From positions 62,001 to 126,000 of the forward strand of contig NZ_BAAARY010000008.1 in assembly GCF_039532605.1 (NCBI RefSeq): a stretch of DNA of 64,000 nucleotides. The letters are read 5' to 3'. Positions 1 through 7,155 of this stretch are shown here, in pieces (the stretch's first letter is position 1; each line of letters begins with the position of its first letter). The notes beneath the pieces are model-generated. The model saw only the letters and a list, made by a program, of their open reading frames with translations, searched no databases and had not been told where the DNA came from. This DNA is from Pilimelia columellifera. GTDB lineage: Bacteria; Actinomycetota; Actinomycetes; Mycobacteriales; Micromonosporaceae. The translations under genes and the position numbers were made by a program.

Positions 1-1
1 G

Positions 2-241
2 ATCTTCTACCCCGTCCTCAACGAGGACTACGCGATCCGGATCGCCAGGGACTGGAACGTGCCCGCCTCCGGCGTCGGCTACGTGACCCGCTTCGAGATC
101 GACGCCGAATACGTCTCCCGATACCCGGTTCGGCAGGCCGGTGGCGACACGATTCTGGAACTGTGGGTCCCGGCTGAGGAATTGGCCGAGTTCAACAAGC
201 ACATCGTCGGCCAGATCGAGGTGGTCCATGAGTTCCGCTGA
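2..241 (+). CDS. C-terminal part of a small hypothetical protein, cut by the window edge
   Basis: The reading frame is open from base 2 and ends with TGA at 239-241, so the start lies outside the window; the internal GTG at 59 is unlikely to be the real start because coding-like sequence precedes it. The visible 79 residues include FYPVLNEDYAIRIARDWNV and LWVPAEELAEFN, which I associate from memory with a small actinobacterial family often labelled ADP-ribosylation/crystallin J1. That label is a database name, not proof of activity. No catalytic motif can be judged from this fragment. The end overlaps the next gene by 14 bases, which suggests co-transcription. Confidence 0.65.
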   Translation: MFYPVLNEDYAIRIARDWNVPASGVGYVTRFEIDAEYVSRYPVRQAGGDTILELWVPAEELAEFNKHIVGQIEVVHEFR

Positions 242-974
242 CCCGACTGTCGGCTACCAGCTGACCTGGCGCACCGTCGACCTGCGAATGGAGGTCACAG
301 CCGGCCAACTTCTGGACGGATACAACCGGCAGGTCAATTTCGCCGTCTGGCAGGGCGATTTCGCCGCAGCCTGCCAGACGTGGGTGGTGGAGGATGACCT
401 TTCCCGGTTCGCGGTAGCGCTGGAGTCAATGTGGCGTGACCTGACCGGGCGCGCTGAACTCGTCGGCGAGTACGGCACAGCCTTCCAGCTGAATCTGGAC
501 ATGCTCGGTGGCGGGCACGTCGCGGTCAAGGTGATGGTCCGCGACAGCGGCCAGGAGTGCGAGATGGTCGCGGAGTCGGTGACCGATCAGACCTTCCTGC
601 CATCGCTGCGGGCTGAGGTCACCGCCTTTCTGGACCCGTCGTCGCGTGATCCATCCGGTGGACTCGGGCCTGTGGAGCACGCCGTACTGAGCGCCGAGGA
701 CGGTGCGGCGTGGCTGTGGGAGATCGTCGACTCGTGGCGGTGCTCGACCGGCGTTGCGGCCCCTGCAGCCCTACCGGTCCTCACCTCGGCGCTGCTTAAC
801 CTCATCTCGGAAGGCTTGGCTGAGCTGCGCCACGTATCGGAGAGCCTGCCGCAATGGGCAGCCGACACAGTCCCGGCGAGCCAGATCGCAGCCGTGCTGG
901 CGGATCCGGAGAATTGGGGCCGCGACGGCCGGTACGTCATGGTCGCCACGCCCGCCGGCGCCCCGTTGATCTAG
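228..974 (+). CDS. Hypothetical protein, possibly immunity-like
   Basis: The ATG at 228 sits inside the end of the preceding gene (14-base overlap), giving a 248-residue protein; the longer in-frame start at 141 would translate the shadow of the upstream gene and is rejected. The N-terminal 130 residues look like a beta-rich domain with VNFAVWQGDF and LNLDMLGGGHVAVKV, and the C-terminal part is helical. The pattern resembles small WapI/DUF5959-type proteins that travel with polymorphic toxins, but I cannot name the family with confidence. No signal peptide or membrane segment is visible. The 3' end overlaps the convergent gene on the other strand by four bases. Confidence 0.6.
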   Translation: MSSADPTVGYQLTWRTVDLRMEVTAGQLLDGYNRQVNFAVWQGDFAAACQTWVVEDDLSRFAVALESMWRDLTGRAELVGEYGTAFQLNLDMLGGGHVAVKVMVRDSGQECEMVAESVTDQTFLPSLRAEVTAFLDPSSRDPSGGLGPVEHAVLSAEDGAAWLWEIVDSWRCSTGVAAPAALPVLTSALLNLISEGLAELRHVSESLPQWAADTVPASQIAAVLADPENWGRDGRYVMVATPAGAPLI

Positions 975-1375
975 GCGCTTGTTCGACGGTAGGGCATCCG
1001 ATTGCGGATGCTCCACCACAGGTGCCGCGGCAGCTGGTACCGCCACAGCCACCACGGCAGCCGCCGCCACGCAACGAAGGTCCACAGGTCATCATCGGCG
1101 CTGCTGCCACGCGGTAGGGCCCGCAGCAACCGCAGAGTTTCTGCATCAACACGCCGGTGTAAGCGGACTGTATGGGCCAGCGCAGTGAGGCCCTGCGCCC
1201 GCAATGGCAGCGCTGGCGAGGACAGCGCGACCGCGATGCAGGCGAGCGTCGCGTCAGGATCGGGGTAGGTCAGGGCGAGTGCGATGAGGGCGACACCGGC
1301 GTTTGGATCACCTACCGCGAGCGCCGCGAGGACATCGTCGGGCGGTAGGTCGGATTCGGGAGACTGGTACTTCAC
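971..1375 (-). CDS. Small helical hypothetical protein
   Basis: This 134-residue protein is the last gene of a tightly overlapping four-gene minus-strand operon (2621 down to 971); its ATG overlaps the end of the gene before it by four bases. Residues 13-90 are rich in Ala and Leu and look like short helical repeats (DPNAGVALIALALTYPDP, then DATLACIAVALSSP), and the C-terminus is Trp and Arg rich (RRLPWWLWRYQLPRHLWW). I recognise no family. The context with a SUKH gene suggests an immunity or accessory role, which is inference only. Confidence 0.55.
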   Translation of the reverse strand: MKYQSPESDLPPDDVLAALAVGDPNAGVALIALALTYPDPDATLACIAVALSSPALPLRAQGLTALAHTVRLHRRVDAETLRLLRALPRGSSADDDLWTFVAWRRLPWWLWRYQLPRHLWWSIRNRMPYRRTSA

Positions 1376-1734
1376 GGTGCCTGCCTGGTGGCGCTCGGGG
1401 CCTCTGACGGTACGTCTAGATTGGCGATGAACCGGAGCAGGCCGGCGAGGTGATGAGCGTCGTGCCAGAGCGTGATTTCCCGGCCGGTGACGGTGAGGTC
1501 GCTGACGGATGCCGCGTCGTCCAAGACGTCGCCGCAGGTCAGTTGACGCCCAGTTGGCGGTGCGGGCTCGTACGCGGCGTCGAGGGGTAGATCCCGGTAG
1601 AGGCCGCCGCCGAGTGCGGCGACGTCGATGACCGCGCCGTAGTCGTCTTCTATGGCATCGAGGACGCGGGTCACGGCAGCGCGCATCTGGTCAACGCTGA
1701 CCGCGCTGCCGGGCCGCTCAGCTGATGTGGTCAC
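1372..1734 (-). CDS. Small hypothetical protein in an immunity-type operon
   Basis: A 120-residue protein starting at a GTG (1732-1734) that overlaps the end of the SUKH gene by 17 bases and itself overlaps the next gene by an ATGA. The composition is acidic and the protein is probably cytoplasmic: it has a helix-rich N-terminus with AAVTRVLDAIEDDYGAVIDV and a C-terminal segment REITLWHDAHHLAGLLRFI. I do not recognise the family. Small acidic genes stacked behind SUKH proteins are commonly immunity genes in polymorphic toxin loci, but no toxin is visible here. Confidence 0.55.
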   Translation of the reverse strand: MTTSAERPGSAVSVDQMRAAVTRVLDAIEDDYGAVIDVAALGGGLYRDLPLDAAYEPAPPTGRQLTCGDVLDDAASVSDLTVTGREITLWHDAHHLAGLLRFIANLDVPSEAPSATRQAP

Positions 1735-2341
1735 GTGGGTTCACTATGTCGAGCCAATGTTCGTACCAGGTCAGGAAGTCGTCATGGCTGTACTGAGGTG
1801 CTTCGTCGAACTCGGCGGTGAAGGCGACCCGGCCCCGGCCGGGACCGGTGACGACGAGAACGACCATGATCCCGCAGCCGCACTCGGACAAGGCGACGAC
1901 GCCGGTGTACGGTTCGTCGTCCTCGCCGAGGCCCACCTCCGGCCACCAGTCCTGGTAGGACCGGCCCGGGTCGACCCGAAACGGGGCGGCGAGGACCCCT
2001 TCGGCCCTCGGCTGCCACAGGGCCTCGTCCCAACGTTGCAGGGGCAGCAGCCCGTAGTAGGGGCCAGCGCCGCCGTATCGGCCGGGACCGCCGTGACCGA
2101 CGGTCGTGATGAAAGCCCGGTACGCCTCCGGCAGGCGGACCCGATGGGCGGCTTCGAACTGCGCCACCTCCGCCCCACTCAGCGGCGCACCCAACTGGTA
2201 CCGATGACTACTGGCCCCGAACCGTTTCAACGCCACGTCGTCGGCAGCCGCCTGGCGGATTCTGCCCGCGACTGCCCGGAGCCTGACCTGAAGATCACCG
2301 GTCTCTGGCGCTGGGCTGTGAGTGGCTGGACTGTCAGTCAC
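1718..2341 (-). CDS. SMI1/KNR4 (SUKH) family protein
   Basis: The chosen start is the GTG at 2339-2341, which overlaps the end of the DUF7710 gene by eight bases; reading further upstream gives 43 low-complexity Arg/Thr residues that are the shadow of that gene. The resulting 207-residue protein carries the SUKH core: GAPLSGAEVAQFEAAHRVRLP, then a Tyr-rich segment (GRYGGAGPYYGLLPLQRW) and the late acidic strand ECGCGIMVVLVVTG followed by FLTWYEHWLD. SUKH proteins are best known as immunity proteins of bacterial polymorphic toxins and as regulators in eukaryotes. It is the second gene of the four-gene operon. Confidence 0.8.
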   Translation of the reverse strand: MTDSPATHSPAPETGDLQVRLRAVAGRIRQAAADDVALKRFGASSHRYQLGAPLSGAEVAQFEAAHRVRLPEAYRAFITTVGHGGPGRYGGAGPYYGLLPLQRWDEALWQPRAEGVLAAPFRVDPGRSYQDWWPEVGLGEDDEPYTGVVALSECGCGIMVVLVVTGPGRGRVAFTAEFDEAPQYSHDDFLTWYEHWLDIVNPRDHIS

Positions 2342-2621
2342 GGCGGCCGTCCCGGACGTGAATGTGCGGCCCAGCGGGCGAGAAGTTGGCGACGTGGTCC
2401 GCCGAGCCGTGGTGGGTCTTCGACGGCGTGAAACGCCCGGCCTTGACGGCGATGTCGTAGCAGCCGTCACCCACCGGGTACCGGGTCAGCACACCCGTCA
2501 GGCGGTGACGCTCGACCCAGGCCATCGCGCTGGCGCGGTCGGTGAAAACGCCAGCGGGGAAGCGCGCTCCGGACCCCTGGAACACCCATACCTCGCCGCC
2601 GACAGCCTGGTCGTCATTCAC
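2334..2621 (-). CDS. DUF7710 domain protein
   Basis: This 95-residue protein contains EVWVFQGSGARFPAGVF, then AWVERHRLTGVLTRYPVGDG, YDIAVKAGRF and a His-rich end with KTHHGS and HIHVRDG. That order matches my memory of the DUF7710 family, small proteins of unknown function scattered in accessory regions of actinobacteria. It is the first gene of the minus-strand operon and overlaps the SUKH start by eight bases, so the two are probably translationally coupled. No catalytic site is evident. Confidence 0.65.
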   Translation of the reverse strand: MNDDQAVGGEVWVFQGSGARFPAGVFTDRASAMAWVERHRLTGVLTRYPVGDGCYDIAVKAGRFTPSKTHHGSADHVANFSPAGPHIHVRDGRRD

Positions 2622-2734
2622 AGGCGCCAGTATCCCTGGACCCGGTCGGAACGGTTGACCCCATTTCTGCCGCAGCCCGGGGCGCCAGAAAATCGCACGC
2701 TTCCCAGCGGAGCCGAGCGCTACCGTCAGCGGAC

Positions 2735-3268
2735 ATGAACGACACCACCATCAGCAAACGCCTCTCCTACGTGCTTCGGCACCGCCCCGACAGCATCGGC
2801 CTGACCCTCACCGACGACGGTTGGACCACCATCGGCGAACTCCTCGCCGCGTTCGCCGAGCACGGCACCACTGTCAGCCGCGATCAGCTCGCCCGCGTGG
2901 TCGCCAACAACGACAAGCAACGGTTCACCATCGACGGTGAGCGCATCCGCGCCAACCAGGGCCACTCGATCGACGTGGACCTGGGATTGGCGAGCGTCCC
3001 GCCGCCGGACACGCTCTACCACGGCACCGCCATACGGCACCTTCGATCGATTCTGCGTGATGGTCTGATCAGGGGACGGCGGCAGCACGTCCACCTCAGC
3101 GCCGATATCGACACCGCGCTGCGAGTCGGTGCACGCCACGGCACCCCCGTCGTCCTACGCGTCGACGCCGCCGCCATGACCACCGCCGGACACGCGTTCT
3201 ACCGCAGCGCCAACGGAGTCTGGCTCACCGACGCCGTACCAGCAGCCTTCCTCGGCCACGACGCATGA
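2735..3268 (+). CDS. kptA: RNA 2'-phosphotransferase KptA/Tpt1
   Basis: A 177-residue protein with the complete KptA layout: ISKRLSYVLRHRPD at residues 6-19 with the conserved Arg15-His16 pair, a winged-helix segment (DGWTTIGELLAA), LYHGTAIRHLRSILRDGL with the second conserved histidine, and HVHLSADIDTALRVG. The enzyme uses NAD+ to remove an internal or 5-terminal 2'-phosphate from RNA, releasing an ADP-ribose cyclic phosphate. Bacteria lack the eukaryotic tRNA splicing that makes its usual substrate, so its natural role is uncertain. The ATG at 2735 is the only plausible start. It lies alone on the plus strand between two minus-strand groups. Confidence 0.9.
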   Translation: MNDTTISKRLSYVLRHRPDSIGLTLTDDGWTTIGELLAAFAEHGTTVSRDQLARVVANNDKQRFTIDGERIRANQGHSIDVDLGLASVPPPDTLYHGTAIRHLRSILRDGLIRGRRQHVHLSADIDTALRVGARHGTPVVLRVDAAAMTTAGHAFYRSANGVWLTDAVPAAFLGHDA

Positions 3269-3277
3269 CCGCCACGA

Positions 3278-3816
3278 TCACGGCTCGGCCCTGAAGATCC
3301 GCTCCATCCGCTCAGGGTCGCCGAGCAGGTTCCGCAAGAAGACGCCGAACTCGAAATCTTCGAGCTCGACAAAGGGCGTCGGGTCGCCCTCGAACATCGG
3401 GACGTCACGGTGGTAGCGCACCCTGTACACCGGACATCCCGGCGCGGTGACGGTCAAGTCGCGGTACCGCCGCCGTACGGGGTCCAGCCCCGAGCCGGCC
3501 GCCAGGTCACGCTGAGGCCCTCCTGCGGCCACACCGTCCACAGACGGTCGCCGATCCGCAGGTAGACACCGCGGTCATCCCGGTAGAGCACAGCACGCTC
3601 GTCGCCAAGTGCGGCGTACCAGCCATGTGACCTGCTCTCCGGGTGGCAGCTTGCCGGATGGAGTTCGCCGGACACTGGGTCGTAGTCGCCGAGGTCGGCG
3701 TACTTGTCGAAGCTGCGCAAGATCATGTTTCGTCGTCCATCCCGCCGGTCGGCTTCCCTATAGCCCTCCCGGACCGGCATGCCGTGGGCGTCGGCAGCGG
3801 TCATGGATCGGTCCAA
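3278..3816 (-). pseudogene. Hypothetical gene split by a single-base frameshift
   Basis: Two overlapping minus-strand frames read as one protein if one base is restored. The first half (3816 to about 3490) ends ...GLSVTWRPARG then goes out of frame to a stop at 3454-3456; the second frame continues LDPVRRRYRDLTVTAPG and YHRDVPMFEGDPTPF to its stop near 3278. The switch lies at a run of four G on the minus strand (about 3490-3496), so one missing G would repair the gene. A natural start may be the ATG at 3724-3726. I do not recognise the family. It could be a real mutation or a homopolymer error in the sequence. Confidence 0.6.
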
Positions 3817-4207
3817 CTAGAACGTCCTTCGCCGTCATCCGGTCGCGGGATCGGCGTCGCGGCCAAGACCCGCGGTGTGCTGGCGGGTGCCCGTACTGCT
3901 TCGGTGCTTCGCCGCCCGGCCAGCGCCTCTGCCTGGCCTGGGGCCCAGGGGTGGAGCGTTGACGTCACAGCGTTGACCCACCCGCGTACGCGGCGGCAAG
4001 GGCCGCACGAACCAGCCCCAAGCGCCGCGCCCCCAGAACAGGGGCGGCACGCCCGCGTGCTCCCGGCTCTCAGAACTCGCCCCCGCTTGAACCCTGGCCG
4101 ACCCGCCCGAGGGCGAGTCCTTGCCGTCGACCGTCACCGCGGCCCACACCCCGGTAGCCCCATCCGGCGCCCCGGGGCCGGTCGCCCCATACGACGGGAG
4201 GCAGCTC
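3817..4207. other. Intergenic stretch, no convincing gene
   Basis: All frames here give Arg/Pro-rich translations typical of non-coding high-GC DNA. A short inverted repeat (CGCCCC at 4028-4033 with GGGGCG at 4041-4046) could be a weak terminator or a hairpin ahead of the next gene. The stretch probably carries the divergent promoters of its two neighbours, but I see no clear -35/-10 pair. Confidence 0.5.
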
Positions 4208-4588
4208 ATGTTCATCATCACCATCGACGCCACAATCACCGGCACACCGACCCGCCACGCCGACGGTACCGTCACCCTCCGCGCACTGCACTTTCGCAGT
4301 CCCGGCCCGGCGCTGGCCCTGCAGATCACTTGTACCGGCCCGCTCGCTGACACCGCGGCTGGGCTGGGCACCGGCGACCGGGTCGTGGTCACCGCCGAGA
4401 CCGCGCACTGCGGCACCGTCAACGGCAGGCCACTGCTGGCGATCAAAGTCGCGGACCTGACGATCACCCACCGGATCTACACCGGCCGGCACCGCCCGCG
4501 GTCGAACATTCCGGTCACGTCAGCGGATGCTGAGGCTCACCGCCGCTACCTGGCCCGTTTCGGGGTGCCGGTCCAGCCTCACCGGTAG
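4208..4588 (+). CDS. Small OB-fold-like protein, possibly single-stranded-DNA-binding
   Basis: The ATG at 4208 is preceded at a good distance by GGGAGG, which fixes a 126-residue protein. The pattern of short beta strands (FIITIDATITGTPTRHADG, LALQITCTG, LGTGDRVVVTAE, GRPLLAIKVADLTI) resembles an OB fold of the single-stranded DNA-binding type, with a polar C-terminal tail lacking the acidic SSB tip. Such proteins are frequent on plasmids and integrative elements, and a DUF932 gene typical of those elements lies 900 bases downstream. The SSB assignment is inference from pattern only. Confidence 0.55.
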   Translation: MFIITIDATITGTPTRHADGTVTLRALHFRSPGPALALQITCTGPLADTAAGLGTGDRVVVTAETAHCGTVNGRPLLAIKVADLTITHRIYTGRHRPRSNIPVTSADAEAHRRYLARFGVPVQPHR

Positions 4589-4596
4589 CCACCGCA

Positions 4597-4629
4597 ATGT
4601 GGGGGTCGCTGGCGGAGCGGCCCCCACAT
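4597..4629. terminator. Bidirectional hairpin terminator
   Basis: A perfect 9-bp inverted repeat, ATGTGGGGG (4597-4605) and CCCCCACAT (4621-4629), sits between two convergent genes ending at 4588 and 4637. There is no U-tract, as is common in high-GC actinobacteria. Confidence 0.7.
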
Positions 4630-4636
4630 CTACGCA

Positions 4637-5323
4637 TCAGCGGGCTGGTGGGGCAGCGCTGCTGGTGCGCCGGTCGCGTTGCCGCACGTCAGGCCTTTCC
4701 GGCACTGCACCTGCGCCGGTCTCAGCGGCGGCGTCGTGCCAGGCCAGGCCACACCCCTGGGTCTTGGCCGTGAACATGGCCAGGTCGGCGCGGTGCAACA
4801 ACAGCCGATGCGTGGCGGCCGGATCGGCGGCGGTGACACCGGCTGACATTCCGGGAACGGAGATCCAGCCATTGCGGGGACCGAGGAACACCGGCTTGGC
4901 GAGCACCCGGTTCGCCGCGTCCACGACCACGGCCTGGACCTGCTCGACGCTGCTCTGGTCGATCACGAGCGCGAACTCGTCCCCGGCCAGTCGGGCCGCC
5001 AGCCGCACGCCTGCGGTGGTGTTCAGGCGCCGCGCGGTCTCGGTGAGGATGTCGTCGCCGGCGCCGTGCCCGTACCGGTCGTTGATGGTCTTGAACCCAT
5101 CGAGGTCCAGCACCGCCACAGCCACCTGCTCGCCCGCGCTGACGGCCTGGCGCAGGTGGGTCATCAGGTGGCGGCGGTTGGGCAGTCCGGTCAGCTCGTC
5201 GTGGCGGGCCTGGTGGGTGACCTCGCGTAGGCGGCGGCGCAGCGTGTTGATCGGGATGAGGGCCAAGGCGAGTCCGGTGAGTACTCCGGCTGTGGCGGTC
5301 AGGATGAGCTGGACAGCTAACAT
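4637..5323 (-). CDS. GGDEF-domain protein with one membrane helix (AGDEF variant)
   Basis: A 228-residue protein: one membrane segment at residues 2-26, a short linker, then a GGDEF domain starting DELTGLPNR (42-50) with LDLDGFKTINDRYGHGAGDD at 72-91 and the active-site loop AGDEF at 113-117. Diguanylate cyclases make cyclic di-GMP from two GTP; the first Gly of GGDEF is Ala here, which is tolerated in some active enzymes. The RxxD inhibitory site expected nine residues before the loop is absent, so product feedback would be lost. No sensor domain is present. It reads toward the hairpin at 4597-4629. Activity is likely but not certain. Confidence 0.8.
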   Translation of the reverse strand: MLAVQLILTATAGVLTGLALALIPINTLRRRLREVTHQARHDELTGLPNRRHLMTHLRQAVSAGEQVAVAVLDLDGFKTINDRYGHGAGDDILTETARRLNTTAGVRLAARLAGDEFALVIDQSSVEQVQAVVVDAANRVLAKPVFLGPRNGWISVPGMSAGVTAADPAATHRLLLHRADLAMFTAKTQGCGLAWHDAAAETGAGAVPERPDVRQRDRRTSSAAPPAR

Positions 5324-5348
5324 CGAAAAGCTCCTCTGTGCAGGAGCG

Positions 5349-5428
5349 CCAGGGCGGTCGTAGCTTCCCGGCTTGACGACCGCCCTGGGCCATGGCGAAA
5401 GCCCCGACCTCCGGGCTGGAAGTCGGGG
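5349..5428. repeat. Two strong hairpins between the GGDEF and DUF932 genes
   Basis: A perfect 13-bp inverted repeat (CCAGGGCGGTCGT at 5349-5361 with ACGACCGCCCTGG at 5376-5388) is followed by a second stem (CCCCGAC 5402-5408, GTCGGGG 5422-5428). The second hairpin, with the flanking GGCGAAAGC and GTGAAACGC, resembles the conserved right-end hairpins of IS200/IS605-type TnpB elements. No tnpB is present. It may be the remnant of such an element or simply the leader of the GGDEF gene. Confidence 0.45.
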
Positions 5429-5498
5429 TGAAACGCGGTAATGCGGCCAGCCGCCCGATGGCGGCCGGGCCGGACGGGTAAGGATCCGTACCGGTGGG

Positions 5499-6272
5499 TC
5501 AGGCGGTGGCGGCGGCCAGGCGCATCGCGCCGATCGCAGTGGACTCCAGTTCGAACGCCGAGTCCGCGTCGGTCAACGTCTGGGCGACGGAGGTCACCGC
5601 GTGCATGATCCCGCCGGCGCTCGGGTCGCCGCCGCGGATGAAGTGGTTCAGGATGTCGTGCTGCTGCTCCTCGGAGTAGCGCAGCTTCTGTCCGACCAGC
5701 TTGATCGTCGTGTCCGGGTCTCGGATCTCCACCCCGGCCTCGGCTTCGAGTTCGCGGACGATGCGGGTGACGTAGTCGACGTCCAAGAAGCTGCGGACAG
5801 CGTCGGTTGTCTTGGCAGTGATCAGCTCCAAGTTCTTGCGCTGCGTCTCTGGGGACGCCTCGATCACCCCGTCCTCGTCGGTCAACTGCGCGCCGAGGTG
5901 CGCGCGGCGCAGCTGATTCTGCTTGACGACCAGGCCGTTGCGGCAGACCTCGAACTGCAACCACGGCGCGACGAAGAACGCCCCGCAGCCGGTCTCGCTG
6001 TTGGAGATGATGAACCCGCCCGAGATCACCGGCAGGTCCGCACCGCGGCGCCCGTCGAACGGCGACCGATAGTTTTCTAGAAGCTTCGGGGCCAGCACCT
6101 GGACCTCCGGGGAGGTGACCCGCAGGTACATGCGCCGCTCCGACAGGTCCCCGCCGACGACCCGCGCCGCCTGACCGGCAGCGCCGGAGGCGCGGATACC
6201 GTCGAGGGCGGCCAGGAGCACATCGAGGTTCTCGATGCGGTTGTACCGGTCGGACAGGAACGCCCGCGCCAC
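5499..6272 (-). pseudogene. DUF932 domain protein, 5' end lost
   Basis: The 257 residues visible match the C-terminal two thirds of DUF932 proteins, found mostly on plasmids, phages and integrative elements: LSDRYNRIENLDVLLAAL at the start, then RMYLRVTSPEV, GFIISNSETGCGAFFVAPW and RRAHLG. Reading upstream of the nominal GTG at 6272, the frame continues GEAGFG and then meets a stop (TAA) near 6297, so the usual N-terminal region is missing. On the other strand the remnant of a VOC gene begins at the same place, which marks a deletion or recombination junction near 6290. Function of the family is unknown. Confidence 0.65.
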
Positions 6273-6291
6273 CCCGAACCCCGCCTCACCC

Positions 6292-6618
6292 AGACTCGGT
6301 TACATACGCATCCGGGACTGGACCGGCGGCGTCTGCTAGGAATTCGGCGCCACCTACCTGGTGTTCGAGCAGTCCCCGGCATTGACCGCCCAGGTGCACG
6401 ACCGCTGCCGGCCGGGTCTGAACCATCTCGCCTTCCACGTCACCAGCCGCGCCGAGCTCGATGACATCGTGTCCGCAGCGCCGGAGAACGGCTGGGCGTT
6501 GTTGTTCCCCGACCGGCATCCACACGCAGGCGGTCCCGACATTTATGCCGGCTATCTGGCTGACGCTGACGGGTACCAAGTCGAACTGGTCGGACCGCCG
6601 AGCACCGACCTCCCGTAG
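6292..6618 (+). pseudogene. Remnant of a VOC (glyoxalase/bleomycin-resistance fold) protein
   Basis: From about 6295 the frame reads LGYIRIRDWTGGVC, a TAG stop at 6337-6339, then EFGATYLVFEQSP, LNHLAFHVTSRAELDDIV, HPHAGGPDIYAGYLADADG and YQVELVGPP. These are the second half of a typical VOC-fold protein, in which the N-terminal half is gone and an internal stop has appeared. The metal-site His of NHLAFHV and Glu of QVELV remain. A start at the GTG 6361 would give 85 residues, too short for the fold. The 5' end abuts the truncated DUF932 gene on the other strand, so one event probably destroyed both. Confidence 0.65.
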
Positions 6619-6683
6619 AAGCGACTGCTACCTGTCAGCGCATGCCAAGCGGAGGAACAACTGAGGCGTGGCAGCATGGCCAC

Positions 6684-7070
6684 ATGTCTGTGCAGGTACC
6701 GCGCACGGTGAAGGCCGTCACATCCGACGAGTTGCTGGCCCTGGACGACGAGGCGCGCAGTCGTCGTTACAACCGCCACCACGGGTCCGGCTGGCTCGCC
6801 GAGTACGCAGCCCTGTCCGCCGCGCACTACCTGCACCCAGTCCTGGTGCATCGCCTGACACGCCGCCCTGAATACTCCCCGCACTGGCGTTGTGCCCTGC
6901 TGCTGCAGATGCGCGACGTCCAGCAGGTGTTCTCGCTCCTCGACGTGTGGCCACCGACGTTCGACCGGATTCCCGAGTCGTTGAGCCGGGCGGAGAAGAC
7001 GACGATCGCCACGCTGCTACTTGACGGAACGCTCATCACAGCCGCGCAGTGGGCGGACTCGACCCCGTGA
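6684..7070 (+). CDS. Hypothetical protein
   Basis: A 128-residue protein if the ATG at 6684 is used; another in-frame ATG at 6642 would add 14 residues of low quality. The sequence is helix-rich (LAEYAALSAAHYLHPVLVHR and CALLLQMRDVQQVFSLLDVW), soluble, without cysteine pairs or a signal peptide. I recognise no family. It stands alone between the VOC remnant and a minus-strand NUDIX gene. Confidence 0.55.
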   Translation: MSVQVPRTVKAVTSDELLALDDEARSRRYNRHHGSGWLAEYAALSAAHYLHPVLVHRLTRRPEYSPHWRCALLLQMRDVQQVFSLLDVWPPTFDRIPESLSRAEKTTIATLLLDGTLITAAQWADSTP

Positions 7071-7155
7071 CGAACCACCGACGGCGGCGGCAATCAGCCG
7101 CTGCAGTTCGAGTGGGGACGTCGCGTAGTCGGCGAACCGATCGCGCCGCGGAGCG

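Noticed and set aside
141..227. Longer start for the second gene
   Set aside because: It translates the upstream gene in another frame; the ATG at 228 gives a clean N-terminus.
5400..5430. Cyclic-di-GMP riboswitch upstream of the GGDEF gene
   Set aside because: The hairpins lack the conserved GEMM core; the resemblance is only to a GAAAGC stretch and a GC stem.
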